DNA of 64,000 bases. Source: Microcebus murinus. Its lineage: Eukaryota; Chordata; Mammalia; Primates; Cheirogaleidae. Shown piece after piece: positions 50,281 to 61,078 of the stretch; the first letter of the stretch is position 1, and each line of letters opens with the position of its first letter. The stretch spans positions 17,637,501-17,701,500 of the forward strand of contig NC_134108.1 of NCBI RefSeq assembly GCF_040939455.1, given 5' to 3'. Under the pieces are notes generated by a model. The model saw only the letters and a list, made by a program, of their open reading frames with translations. It did no database searches and was not told where the DNA came from. Made by a program: the position numbers and the translations under genes.

Positions 50281-50382
50281 AAGTCCATCAAAAAAAAAAC
50301 ACCAAAGAATAAAATTCAAAGAAAATGTATCAAAATATAATAGCACATAGCCTATATACAGGATAACTCAGAGAATTCTTAC

Positions 50383-50483
50383 CTTTCTCTGCAAAATTTA
50401 AGTGAATGTAGTATGGCAGGTCTCTTTTGACGTAAATTCCATAAGTGTAAGGTGTCATCAGCCAAGGCACTCACAAGAGCTCC
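50383..50483 (-). CDS. STXBP5: STXBP5 coding exon, WD40 blade (probably exon 4)
   Basis: On the minus strand the acceptor TTTTTAAG is followed by GGAGCTCTTGTG (G-A-L-V). There are 33 full codons plus AG, then donor GTAAGAATT, for 101 nt. The peptide contains the WD-type blade SALADDTLHLWNLRQKRP and ends LKFCRE, with the split Arg finished in the next exon (AG|G, phase 2). ALADD and FCRER are STXBP5-like; STXBP5L as I recall has ASSDD and FNRER. The DDTLHLWNL motif is the classic D-x-x-x-x-x-W-D/N end of a WD40 strand. The exon continues from the 54460-54541 exon without a gap in the reading frame. It lies in the N-terminal propeller. Confidence 0.97.
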
Positions 50484-51139
50484 CTTAAAAATAAAGTATA
50501 ATACATTTTATATACAATGCAATTTACAAACATTAATGCTATTAAATAACTGCAAAAAATTTCTCCTTCCCAAGTTTCAGCACTTTGTACCAGTGGATTT
50601 AGTTCTAAAAAACATTGGCCTCACCCAAATTCAAAACAGCTGATATAAAAAAGTACATATGTACATTACATATATACATTACATGTATATATGTAAATTA
50701 TTATATGTTTTAAATTCTTCAATAACTTAAAGTATAATTTAGGATCTTATAAATCAGAAGTATACTAGGATCTAGTAGGATAGTATGGTTAAACTCTAGC
50801 TACTTAAAATTAGAGGTCAGACTGTAAGTCACTTGGTAACTACTACACATACTTCCTTGATTAACATAGCAAAATATGATATGAAGTAACCTCATTTCAT
50901 TAGCTCAAGAAAAATCATTAGCAAAGTACTGTACCCAGATTATAATTCTACTGCTAGACTGGTATGGAAAATAAAGATGGCATTTGGCATCCTTTAACTT
51001 CAGTGTCCAAGGGGTCTAATTTAGAAAGTTAAAACACATGATACTAGTAAATATTACCATTTATGTGGAAGAAAATGCCTGTCGCTATGTGACAATCATC
51101 CAGTTGGCTCAAACTCACCCCAGATCCAACATATCAGAA

Positions 51140-51597
51140 TTTCCAGATTGCTATGATTTAGATGCAGTTTGTACTCACCAAAACTAATGTTGAAATTTAA
51201 TTGTCAATGTAATAATGGTGTTGAGAGGAGGTTAAACCTTTAAAAGGCATTTAGGTCATGGGTAGATCCACCCTCACAAAAGGTTTTATGCAGTCTCCAG
51301 AGAGGACGGGAATTCTCTCTTGCAGGCAGAACTGAATTAGTCCTCACAAGAGTGGGTTGCTATCAAGTGAGATCACCCCTCATGTTTGCTCACTTTGCAT
51401 GCACCTGCTTTCCCCTCTGCTTCTCCATCATACTATGGCACAGGAGGAGGCCTTTACCAGAAGCCAACCTTATTTGGTCACCTGATCTTGAACCTTACAA
51501 CCTTCAGAATTATCAACTAAATAAATCTTTCTTCTTTTATAAATTACCTAGTCTCAGGTACTCAGTTATAACAGAAAGCAGACTAAGATACAGAGTA
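51140..51597 (+). repeat. MaLR-type solo LTR
   Basis: GTAATAATGGTGTTGAGAGG, CATTTAGGTCATGGGTAGAT, ACAAGAGTGGGTTGCTATCA, then ATAAATTACCTAGTCTCAGG and AGCAGACTAAGATACAG follow the THE1/MST/MLT1 LTR order. The polyadenylation-like AATAAATCTTT is near 51519. A solo LTR with no gag or pol. Confidence 0.75.
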
Positions 51598-52663
51598 ACG
51601 ATCTATGCGGGTGTATTTTTTTTTAATTTTCAGAAGTGACTGTGATATGTGAGTAAGATTAGGAATCTCTACACTAAGGGTTGATTTACTAAGACATCTG
51701 AATGTTTTTTTCTCAAAGGAGTCAAATATCCTGCATCCACACTGAAAAAATAAGAGATGTAACATGAAGAATATATATCAATTTCAAAAAAAAGATTTGC
51801 AATTCTAATCCTTTAGATTATGAAGACTCTTAAAATTTTCCCCTTTTAAAATAAGAGTTTCTCATTTACTCAGGAGGATTAAAACAGCTGTCAAAGCAAG
51901 ATTTACATCAAATGATCTCTCAAAGTTCTTTCCACCTTCCATATTCTATGAGGACTTCTCTAGTGCATAATTCCTGTTGCTACAACATGGCAACTGGAAA
52001 GTAGGAATACATGGAGTCCACATACTCTCCTTTTCACTAAAAAAATATCCTTTTATCCTTAACACTTTTAAGCACAGAAACTCAAAGGATTCTGGGCATC
52101 AAAGATTTGTTCTGTTATTTCTTAAATTTTCATTGTATTAATAGTACCAGGTCATGTCATCTTCTTTCTCAAAATGTTTGCCGCATCTTAAAATCTCAAG
52201 GAAGAAGAGAAGATATAGAGCCAAAATGGCAATAATAGCTGACCTCCTCCTGTGGTCACTTCTTCACTATACATTATTATAGTTTTCTAAAACTGAAAGC
52301 AAATAGGTACTCTCAATTGTTAAATTTTCATTTGCTAAACCTTTTTTAAAATAGTAATATTATTTTTATGTATTTACAATGTGACATGTAAGCACATTAA
52401 AAAAATGGCCATCTCAAAGAAGTCTATGAAAAATCTTAAAATGAGTACTGTAATATGAATAAAGTAGCACACATTTAAGATTTCTAAAATTTAGGTATTA
52501 TTAATTGGCAATGTTATTTATATTATAAATAACATTTATAGTTATTTATAGTACGTAAATAACTGACTCATTTATTGCTTTAAAAAATAAATCTTAACAT
52601 AAGTATAAAGATTGAGAATAGTTTCCAGGTTTAAGACTAAGGATGGGCAGAAGTTCAATTAAA

Positions 52664-52735
52664 AGGGATTCCCTTATTGCTAAGGGAATATTCCTAAAGG
52701 AATATTCTTTATTCCTGAAGGAATTCCTTTATAGG
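52664..52735. repeat. Cluster of short palindromes
   Basis: Repeated GGGATTCCC, AAGGGAATATTCC, AAAGGAATATTC, GAAGGAATTCCTTT half-sites in 70 bp, each near-palindromic. Confidence 0.6.
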
Positions 52736-53180
52736 GATGGAATTGATCTGTATCTTGATTGTGGTGGTGATTACATGAATCTATAGATGTTCCATAAAGC
52801 TACACACACACAAACACATACAATGAGTGCATGTAGAAACTAGTGAATCTAAATAAGGTCTGTAGTCCAGTTAATATACTGTTTTTACGTCATTCTCCTG
52901 GTTTGATATTGTATTAGTGTTATAAAAATGTTACTACTAGGAGTAGTAGAAGAGTAGCTAGAGGAGTACATAGACTCTCTATGTAACTCTTTTAAAACTT
53001 AACTGTAAGTCTAATTATTCCATAGTTACCATTCTTAAAAAGAAGAAAAATAATCTTGAGTCCTCATATATGGGTTCAACAACTTTCTACATTGTGATTT
53101 TTTTAGAATTTAATGTCTTAAAATACCTAATATATTGTTCTACATAGAATATTGAAGTTTTTTTAAAAAAACTTCCTCTA

Positions 53181-53501
53181 GGCCGGGCGCGGTGGCTCAC
53201 ACCTGTAATCCTAGTTCTTGGGAGGCCGAGGCGGGCGGATTGCTCAAGGTCAGGAGTTCAAAACCAGCCTGAGCAAGAGCGAGACCCCGTCTCTACTATA
53301 AATAGAAAGAAATTAATTGGCCAACTGATACATATATAAAAAAAAAAAATTAGCCGGGCATGGTGGCGCATGCCTGTAGTCCCAGCTACTCGGGAGGCTG
53401 AGGCAGAAGGATCGCTCCAGCCCAGGAGTTTGAGGTTGCTGTGAGCCAGGCTGACGCCACAGCACTCACTCTAGCCTGGGCAACAAAGCGAGACTCTGTC
53501 T

Positions 53502-53533
<32 letters not shown>
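53181..53533 (+). repeat. Alu, lemur type, least diverged copy
   Basis: GGCCGGGCGCGGTGGCTCAC start, the lemur linker ATTAATTGGCCAACTGATA, the GCCAGGCTGACGCCACAG right-arm block and a long A tail. Flanks AAAAAAACTTCCTCT (53165-53179) and an AAAAACCTTCCTCT copy ending near 53551 form the target duplication. Near-intact CpG sites suggest it is the youngest Alu here. Confidence 0.95.
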
Positions 53534-53534
<1 letters not shown>

Positions 53535-54459
53535 AAAAAAAACCTTCCTCTGTCCCTGAAAAATGTACATGACTGCAAATTACCTGGATCACAGTTTTAC
53601 TTAATTTCTTTTATATTATCATATGTAACTTTTTATATCCAGGATACTTCTCCTAAATCTCCTGATGAGAATAAAAGATTTATCAAAAGCCATATGTATT
53701 GAGAAATTTATTTTCTCTCATATAAATTTAAGAATTTATTCCATGGATCCTAAGGATTTATATGCAAAGGAATGTCTAAAAATTATCCTTATATCTAAGG
53801 AGATCAGAGGCTTTTCTGGAGTAATTTCTCTTTCTTCCTTCTATGACCAGCTTTCCTTGTCACTACTTGCAGTAAACATTTATTCCCAGAGCTGCTCATA
53901 CCTTTCTTCAAATCTGCAAGCATAGTGTTTCCTGTGCTGATAAAATGATGTCTTTCTCTAGCTCCCCCTAATATACTCTTATCAAAAAGAAAAACATCAT
54001 CAATTACTTAAACCAACAAGTAACACAACTTGAGTGTTACTTAAGAACTCCGGGTAGTAACCACTTTCTAATGAATGCTGGTTTCTTGTTTATATTTCAA
54101 AGCAATTCATTATAGAAGTATATTCCATGATTTATAATAAACTCAATCTTTTAAAATATTTTAATCCAGGTTTTTATATATGTTCGATATCCCTTAAACA
54201 ATTCTTAAATGCAGCACCTTGTACCAAAAATATTTATCTTATATTATTCTATTTTCGACACTGTTTTGAGAAAACATTTTACATTATTTATGTAACCATC
54301 CATGATGGTATCTTAAAATGAATTACTACTATCTCTGACCCAATAGGAATTACTTTTTGCTCAAATATTTAAATAAAATATGAATGCACACAAGAAATCT
54401 GAAAGACAATGTGGCCATATTTCAGATGTAAGTAGAAGAAATTAAAACAATTCACTAAC

Positions 54460-54541
54460 CTCATTAATCAGGAACTGGAGCTGGATTACGGCAGCTCCAC
54501 TGTCATGCTGGCAATAACATTCTACTCCTGGACGACCAAAG
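54460..54541 (-). CDS. STXBP5: STXBP5 (tomosyn-1) coding exon, probably exon 3
   Basis: Tomosyn binds syntaxin-1 and SNAP-25 and restrains SNARE-driven vesicle fusion. It is a cytosolic, membrane-peripheral protein of the Lgl/Sro7 family. Read on the minus strand, the exon opens after GGCAG with one base completing a Leu codon, then 27 codons starting FGRPGVECYCQHDSG and ending QLQFLINE, then donor GTTAGTG. The length is 82 nt (1+81). VECYCQHDSG fits STXBP5 rather than the paralogue STXBP5L, which as I recall has DCYCQHES here. The segment is a strand of the first WD40 propeller, near residue 85 of the human protein by memory. The incoming intron is phase 2 and the outgoing intron phase 0. 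The preceding exon was not found between here and 64000. The exon number is inferred from memory of the human gene. Confidence 0.96.
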
Positions 54542-55119
54542 CTGCCATGAACTACATTAAGGAGTTTATGGTGTATGTGAATTTTTTTATTTTAGAAATT
54601 GATAAGTTATATAATAGGCTAATAAATATTCCAATGACCTAATATTCAATACAGGCTATTTACTGAGGTTGAGATTTGGAGCTAGGTTTATTATACATCA
54701 ATCTAATCAGTTTCAGTTGTTAATTGGAAGTCTGAGTCTAAAAGAAGAAAACTGTTCCTTCTAGAAAAAAATAAAGTACTAAAATCAGCAAATAAGAAAA
54801 AAAATATAATACATTGTTAACATACTTTACTCTGGCCCAAATTACTTTCTTCCTCTTAAAATGACAAAAGGAAAAGAAAAAGTTGATCTGGAAAGCATCC
54901 AACTTTGCCCAAATCAGCAAAGAAACCTGAAAAGTAGGTAAATGTCATTACTGGAATAATGCTTTTAGAAACAATAATCTTTTTACTGCCATTTTTCATT
55001 CCTGCAGAGTCCTCTGAAATAGGCTAAAAATATGAGGAAGCATGACTATGATTGTAACTGAAATATGATGTATCACCAAATAATCAATCTTTTATAACAG
55101 GCATGGATACAGATTAATT

Positions 55120-55330
55120 TGAATTTGCATATAATAATAGTAAACATTTACATAACATTTCTATGTGTCAGGCATTATTATAAACATGTTATTTCTGTCA
55201 AATCATCTAATTCTCACAACTCATGAAGAATATGTTATTTTCTCCCACTTAAACAGATAAGGAAACAAAAGTATAGGGAAATTAAGTAACTTGCCCCAAA
55301 TCACATAACTATAAAGTTGCAGAGATGGAA
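55120..55330 (-). repeat. MIR SINE, reverse orientation
   Basis: TTTCTATGTGTCAGGCATTA, then CATCTAATTCTCACAACTCA, AGATAAGGAAACAAAAGTAT and TTGCCCCAAATCACATAACT in antisense MIR order. Confidence 0.75.
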
Positions 55331-55390
55331 TATGAAGAAGCTTCTGGTTCCAACATCTACATTCTAAATTAATAAAGTATGCTGAGTTAA

Positions 55391-55432
55391 AACACACACA
55401 CACACAATCACACAAAAATCCCACACACACTT
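55391..55432 (+). repeat. (CA)n microsatellite, imperfect
   Basis: ACACACACACACACAATCAC, then CCCACACACACTT. Confidence 0.75.
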
Positions 55433-55564
55433 ATAGAACTATGTGCCAGGCACTGTTATATTCATTTTACCTTCCTAAAACTTGAAATAAGAAAACAGTC
55501 ATTTTAACATGTTTCCATACTAATCTAACTTTCATTAGTAAATATTAATAAAAAGTAAAATGTC

Positions 55565-57318
55565 GGCAAAAATTTTCTCCCATTCTGTGGATTATCTGTT
55601 TGCTCTCTTGACAGTTTCTTTGGCTGTGCAGAAGCTTTTTAATTTGATCAGGTCCCATTTATTTATTTTTGTTGCTGCTGTGACTGCCTTTGGGGTCTTC
55701 TTCATAAATTCTTTGCCTAGGCCAATGTCTAGAAGAGTATTTCCAACGTTTTCCTCTAGAATTCTAATAGTTTCACACCTAATGTTCAAGTCTGTTACCC
55801 AGCATGAGTTGATTTTTGCGAGAGGTGAAAGGTGTGGACCCTGTTTCAATCTTTTACATGTGGCTATCCAGTTTTCCCAGCACCATTTATTAATAAGGAT
55901 TCTTTTCCCCAGTACATGTTTTTGTCTGCTTTGTTGAAGATTAGATGGCTAATGAGGATGGTTTTATATCTGGGTTCTCTGTTCTGTTCCACTGGTCAAT
56001 GTCCCTGTTCTTGTGCCAGTACCAAACTATTTTAATTACTATAGCCTTGTAGTATAGTTTGAAGTCTGGTAAATTGATACCTCCTATTTTGTTTTTATTG
56101 CCTAGGATTGATTTTGCTATATGGGGTCTTCTCTGGTTCCACACAAAGCGTAAAATTATTTTTTCTATATCTGTGAAAAATAATGATGGTATTTTAATAG
56201 GGATTGCATGGACTCTGTAGGTCACTTTAGGTTAGTATAGACATTTTTAACAACATTGATTTTGCTGACCCATCAGCATATTCTTCCACCTATTTACATC
56301 CTCTGCTATTTCCTTCTTCAGTGTTTCATAGTTCTCCCTGTACAGGTCTTTTATCTCCTTAGTTAAATATATTCCTAGGTACTTTATTTTCTTTCTTGCT
56401 ATTTTGAAGGGAATTGGGTCTTTGATTTGGTGGGCTGATAACTAGAATTTATTTAGAACTCAGGAAAATCGGCAAGGAAAAATCAAACAACCTATCAAAA
56501 AGTGGACAAAGGATATGAACAGAAATTTTTCAAAAGACAGAATAATGGCCAACAAACATGAAAAAATGCTCAACATCTCTAAATCATCAGGGAAATACAA
56601 ATCAAAACAGCAATGAGATATCACTTATCTCCTCAGTAAGAATGGCCTTTATCAAAAAGTCCTCAAATAATAAATGTTGGCGTGGATGCAGAGAGATAGG
56701 AACACTCCTACACTGCTGGTGGGACTACAAACAAGTTTAACCTCTGTGGACAGCAATATGGAGATACCTTAAAGCAATACAAGTAGATCTACCATTTGAT
56801 CCAGCCATTCTACTACTGCCCATCTACCCGAAAGATTAAATGACACTCTACAAAAGGTACACCTGCACTCCAATGTTTATAGCAGCACAGTTCACAATCG
56901 CAAAGATGTGGGAACAACCCAAATGCCCATCAATAGATGAGTGGATTAATAAAATGTGGTATATGTATACCATGGAGTACAATTCAGCTTTAAGAAACAA
57001 TGGTGATATAGCACCTCTTGTATTTTCCTGGATAGAGCTGGAACCCATTCTACTAAGTGAAGTATCTCAAGAATGGAAAAACAAGCACCACATGTACTCA
57101 CCAGCAAATTGGTATTAATGGATCAATACCTAAGTGAACATATAGGAATAACATTTATTGGGTGTCAGGTGGGTGGGAGGGGGGAGGAGGGGATGGGTAT
57201 ATACAAATATAATGAATGAGTGTTTGGCGGATGGTCACGCTTGAAGCTCTTACTCTGGGGGGGGGGGACAATACACATAACCTTAACATTTGTACCCCAT
57301 AATATGCTGAAATTTAAA
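55565..57318 (+). mobile_element. L1 insertion with 5' inversion
   Basis: 55565 to about 56432 is antisense ORF2 (complement of GIGLGKEF-type text; minus-strand translation at 55592-55849 shows [19 protein letters not shown] and [19 protein letters not shown]). From about 56433 the text turns sense (TAACTAGAATTTATTTAGAA) and runs to the 3' end (CATTTGTACCCCATAATATG then A-rich). The two segments meet in L1 coordinates near the same point, the twin-priming pattern. No clean target duplication was found. The 56840-57118 frame is the ORF2 tail. Confidence 0.88.
57171..57197 (+). other. G-rich tract, potential G-quadruplex, in L1 3' UTR
   Basis: GGGTGGGAGGGGGGAGGAGG, continuing GGATGGG, has more than four G3 runs with short loops. 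A run of 11 G at 57257-57267 follows. The equivalent tract in the copy at 61.4 kb is shorter. Confidence 0.7.
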
Positions 57319-58754
57319 AAAAAGGAAAATGCCAAATATAAAAATAAAATTTAATGCGATTTAATAAAAGTATAGCTCTTTGTATACAAATACACATTCA
57401 GGTGTAGACTACTTCTATATTTTATTAATACATGCCACAGAGTTCTTAATGAAAAAATAATTGTACCAGAGATTAAATTCCTATTTGCTATGTATTTTTT
57501 CCTTTGGATTTCTAGAAGTTTATCTAGATGATATTTATTTTCGATGGATTTTGTTTCTATTTTATTAACAGCATTTAATTTATTATTATTTTATAAACCA
57601 ACAGATTGGGCACATTTAGTTCATAGTACCTTAAACACCTAGAATTATTGTTAGTTGTACTAGTAGTGACAGTAGTAGTATTTTTGCTATACCAGCTGCT
57701 CCAATCCAACTATAGGAAACTAGATTTCAAACTGCTTGTATTGGCACTGTGCAAATCAGACCCTGATAGGACAAAAAAAGAAATATCTACATACATCTCT
57801 ATTCACCCATTTATTTTTTCAGATGACAGCCTAGGCCTTGCCCTTCTTCTTTAGTATAGTAAGTCTAATTCTAATTTTTCTAGCTAAATTCTTCTTTCTG
57901 GCACCAATTAGTATATAATCCCATTTTACATGAATGAATTAAGAAAAATCTCTTTTTTGTGACCAGATCAGGATTAATAATAAAAAAATTGAGCTACTGA
58001 AGAAAATAATAAAAATTATAATTATCTTTTATAATATTTTATCATAAAACATATATAACTTTGCCAATCTTTTGATATTAGCCAAAGACATTTTCTTTTA
58101 GTATGGATCTATTAACTAGAGTTCAGAGTTATTTTTGTTTAGTAAAACATACTAAATAGCTATAACCATCTAGTTATAAGATTTACAGTTTAACTTTTTA
58201 AATGGAACTTTAAAGATACTGGCAATGCAATATGAGTGCAAGCATGTATACAGAATCTTATCATTTCTTTTTCAGGCTACAGTTATTCACACTAAATCAG
58301 ATGGAAAATTTTAAGTGACTGACCTTCATAAACTCTTCCCAAAGAATTCATCTTAGATTTTTATTTAAAAACAACTCTTTCTGCACTCATGTTTCATCAT
58401 TTTATATAATATTAAGGTGAATTACTTGAACAGAGTATCAAATATCATAGTCAAAAACAGATTTGGGAATACACAAAACTGATTGTTGGTGAGCAAAGAA
58501 TAAGCAAATTGCTCTACTAATTTGGGCCTTCTAAGAAGTAGCCTACTGATTGTAAAATTTCAGTTTGCTATAGGCATCAATCAGTATTTTATCCATGGAG
58601 AATGAAAAGTGTCTATAAATACAGGAAGTCAGTTACATGAAAGAGGAGTTTTACTCTAATGCTATATATGACACTATTCTAGACAAAAATGTGCTTTTTT
58701 ATAATGTAATATTGTTACTAAACTTCTAGCTAAAATGATAACTACATCTTAATA

Positions 58755-58920
58755 TAACAGTAAGAACCACTTACTGAGTATCTACTAAGTTTCAGGCACT
58801 GTGACTGAAATGCATAATTGTACATAATCATCACAGTAACTCTGAAAGGTAGTTATTATTTATATTTTACAAGTAATAATTCTGAGGCTCAGAGAAATCA
58901 TTTTTCTCAGTTACTGACTT
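58755..58920 (-). repeat. MIR SINE, reverse orientation
   Basis: ACTTACTGAGTATCTACTAA, TTTCAGGCACTGTGACTG, then ATAATCATCACAGTAACTCT and GAGGCTCAGAGAAATCA are antisense MIR. Confidence 0.75.
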
Positions 58921-59010
58921 TGTTAACTTTTCCTTTAGATAGAGTAGTACTGTGCAGCTGAAGCCAGCCCCAAAGGGTCCTACCAAAACAACACTATGGA
59001 TTTGAAAAAA

Positions 59011-59072
59011 AAAAAATCATAATAAATTCCTTTAATATAACAAAAAATCGTAATAAATTCCTTTATCATAAC
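59011..59072 (+). repeat. 31-bp tandem pair
   Basis: Unit AAAAAATCATAATAAATTCC..TATAAC is followed at once by AAAAAATCGTAATAAATTCC..CATAAC; the two 31-bp units differ at a few sites. Confidence 0.8.
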
Positions 59073-59319
59073 AAAAAATTTAAAATTAAATTTTAAAGAA
59101 TAGATATTGTTTACATATAATTATGAGATAGTAGTATGGAAAGAGCACAAATTTCAGAGCAAGCAGTTCTCAATCCTGGTGACATATCAGAATTCCAACC
59201 CTACTGCAAAATTACCAAACCAACATTGCCAGAGGACATGCTTGGGTACCTTGGTAGTTTGTTATTTAATTATTTATTATGCTACAGGAACATCTGAGGC
59301 ACAGTGAGAACTGAAGACC

Positions 59320-59510
59320 TCTACATTCAAATCAGTTCATATGCCAGTTCTGCCATTATCTGCTGTGACCAGAAGAGAATTAGCATACCTCTTAACTGTC
59401 TAATGTATAAAATGGAAATAAGGCATATCTAGTCTAGCTTGAAAAACTGCAGTGAGAATTAAACCATATAGAGTGTACTCACCAAACAGTAGTCATTATC
59501 ATCATTTAAC
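59320..59510 (+). repeat. MIR SINE
   Basis: CAAATCAGTTCATATGCCAG, then TCTGCCATTATCTGCTGTGA and CTTAACTGTCTAATGTATAA in MIR order. Confidence 0.6.
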
Positions 59511-59620
59511 ATAATGTAATCACTGCATTAGCCAGACCTAAATGTTACCTAAGAGTAAACATAACATTATAATGCAAGAAAATGTCAATATTAAATATAC
59601 AGATCACAAAACAGCATGTC

Positions 59621-59655
59621 ATTCATAGCCTTTCATAGCCATTCATAGCCTTTCA
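59621..59655 (+). repeat. Short tandem repeat of CATTCATAGCCTTT
   Basis: Three TTCATAGCC units spaced by 10-11 bases. Confidence 0.65.
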
Positions 59656-61078
59656 CATCTGTAACAATTATTATTTCTTATATACATTGTTCTTCCTAAT
59701 ATTGACATTACTGAGTTAATATTTTTCTTAGAAAATGGTCAAATACTGTAACAAAGATCTGCTTGGTAAATTATTCCCATTTATCATAGCTAGTTCACAA
59801 CTACATGAAGAAACAAAACATCTGAAATTAAAATGATAAAAACCATTCTAAAAAATATAACCAAAAGAAGACTACACATTGAACAATCCTTAAAATAAGA
59901 AATATTCATTTATTAGTCTGATAATACTGCTTTATATATGTTTGAATCAATTATAAGGGAAAGCTGAGTATTTATAAATCTTTTTCTTAGTGTCACTATA
60001 TCTTTGCTTGTAACTCTGAATTCTAACGCATTCTCTTGAAGATGGTGCAATCTTCCTGTCTCAGATACCTTTCTATTCTCAATTTTTCTACTGCTTGCCT
60101 ATCAAGAGTGATGCTATCTACCTAATCCTATTAGTCATCTTTGTTTCTGGAGCAAAACCAGTTAATTTACCTGACCTATGATATGTGTCAGATATTTCCC
60201 AGTTACTCACGGTCCTTGCCCAGATAAACATCATTATACCTGGCACATTCATGAAGAGAAGATGCAAAAGGCAAGGTTAAAACAGATTTGGAGCAGAATG
60301 CAAGGCTAGGTAGTTTAGACATGATCCTCTATGTAAGCAATAGGCAAAAAGAAATAATTACAAGAAAAAAAAACATAGTAAAACCAGCAATTAGTGAAGA
60401 ATCAGGAAGAGGTGTCAATGAGCAGAAACAAACCAGAACCAGTAAAACCATTTATTTATAGTACAGTCTAATTCCTGTCTAATTTCAAAACCCACAATAT
60501 AAGTTACCAATTCTTACAGTACACACACACAAACAGGCATATTAAGAGATAATTTTCACATGTAAATGTCACCTCTTGGCTTATTAAGTCATCTTAATAC
60601 AGAAAAATGAACACAGAAGAGAAATATTTACAATCATCATTTCACAACTATTTAATAAAGTCAGATTGGCCTAATACTATAAAACTGGACCAAACGTAAC
60701 TTTCAGTAGTGAGTAAACATCATAAACCAATTAGTTGGTACACAATATGCTGATTAAAAAATAATACCCTAGATTCATTTTTCATGTTAGTTCCAGGTAT
60801 TATATTAAATATTAATTTTAATAATGAAATAATATGGCTCAGCAGGATAAGCAAAAAATTAGAATTCTGCATTCTAATTTTGAGACAGCTTCTTACAAAT
60901 GTCTTCATGTGTAAAATGATCAGCCAACAAACTTTTTAGAGCTTATAGCTATGTGAGAAGAACAGTACTTGGCGAAGTTAAATAGGAAATAGAAATGAAT
61001 AAACAACCTTATCTTCAAAAAGCTTGTGGGATAAACATAATACATGGCATTAGCAAAATAAGGGACAAAAACACATGA

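Larger units (their letters stand above)
36522..50382 (-). other. STXBP5: STXBP5 intron, 13.9 kb
   Basis: The largest complete intron here. It holds a MIR fragment (36.7 kb), an Alu (37.19 kb), a purine tract (38.47 kb), a Tigger fragment (38.81 kb), an L1 piece and a MER-type repeat (39.1-40.07 kb), a piggyBac-like mini-element (40.49 kb), a MaLR-like LTR (42.6 kb), an unidentified coding-like remnant (43.4-44.1 kb), an old L1 with two nested Tiggers (45.1-49.0 kb) and an L1ME-like 3' piece (49.86 kb). In 40.6-42.5 kb I see only AT-rich unique sequence. Confidence 0.85.
50484..54459 (-). other. STXBP5: STXBP5 intron, 4.0 kb
   Basis: Holds a MaLR-type LTR (51.14-51.60 kb), a cluster of short palindromes (52.66-52.74 kb) and a young-looking Alu (53.18 kb). 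Positions 51.6-52.6 kb and 53.6-54.4 kb are AT-rich without recognisable elements. Confidence 0.85.

Noticed and set aside
55560..55937. 125-codon plus-strand frame
   Set aside because: Antisense of L1 ORF2; the opposite strand reads SFCTAKET and DIGLGKEF, so the minus-strand frame is the genuine L1 remnant.
59011..59655. Short spaced repeats as a CRISPR-like array
   Set aside because: Only two or three imperfect A-rich or CATAGCC units without unique spacers, in a mammalian intron.
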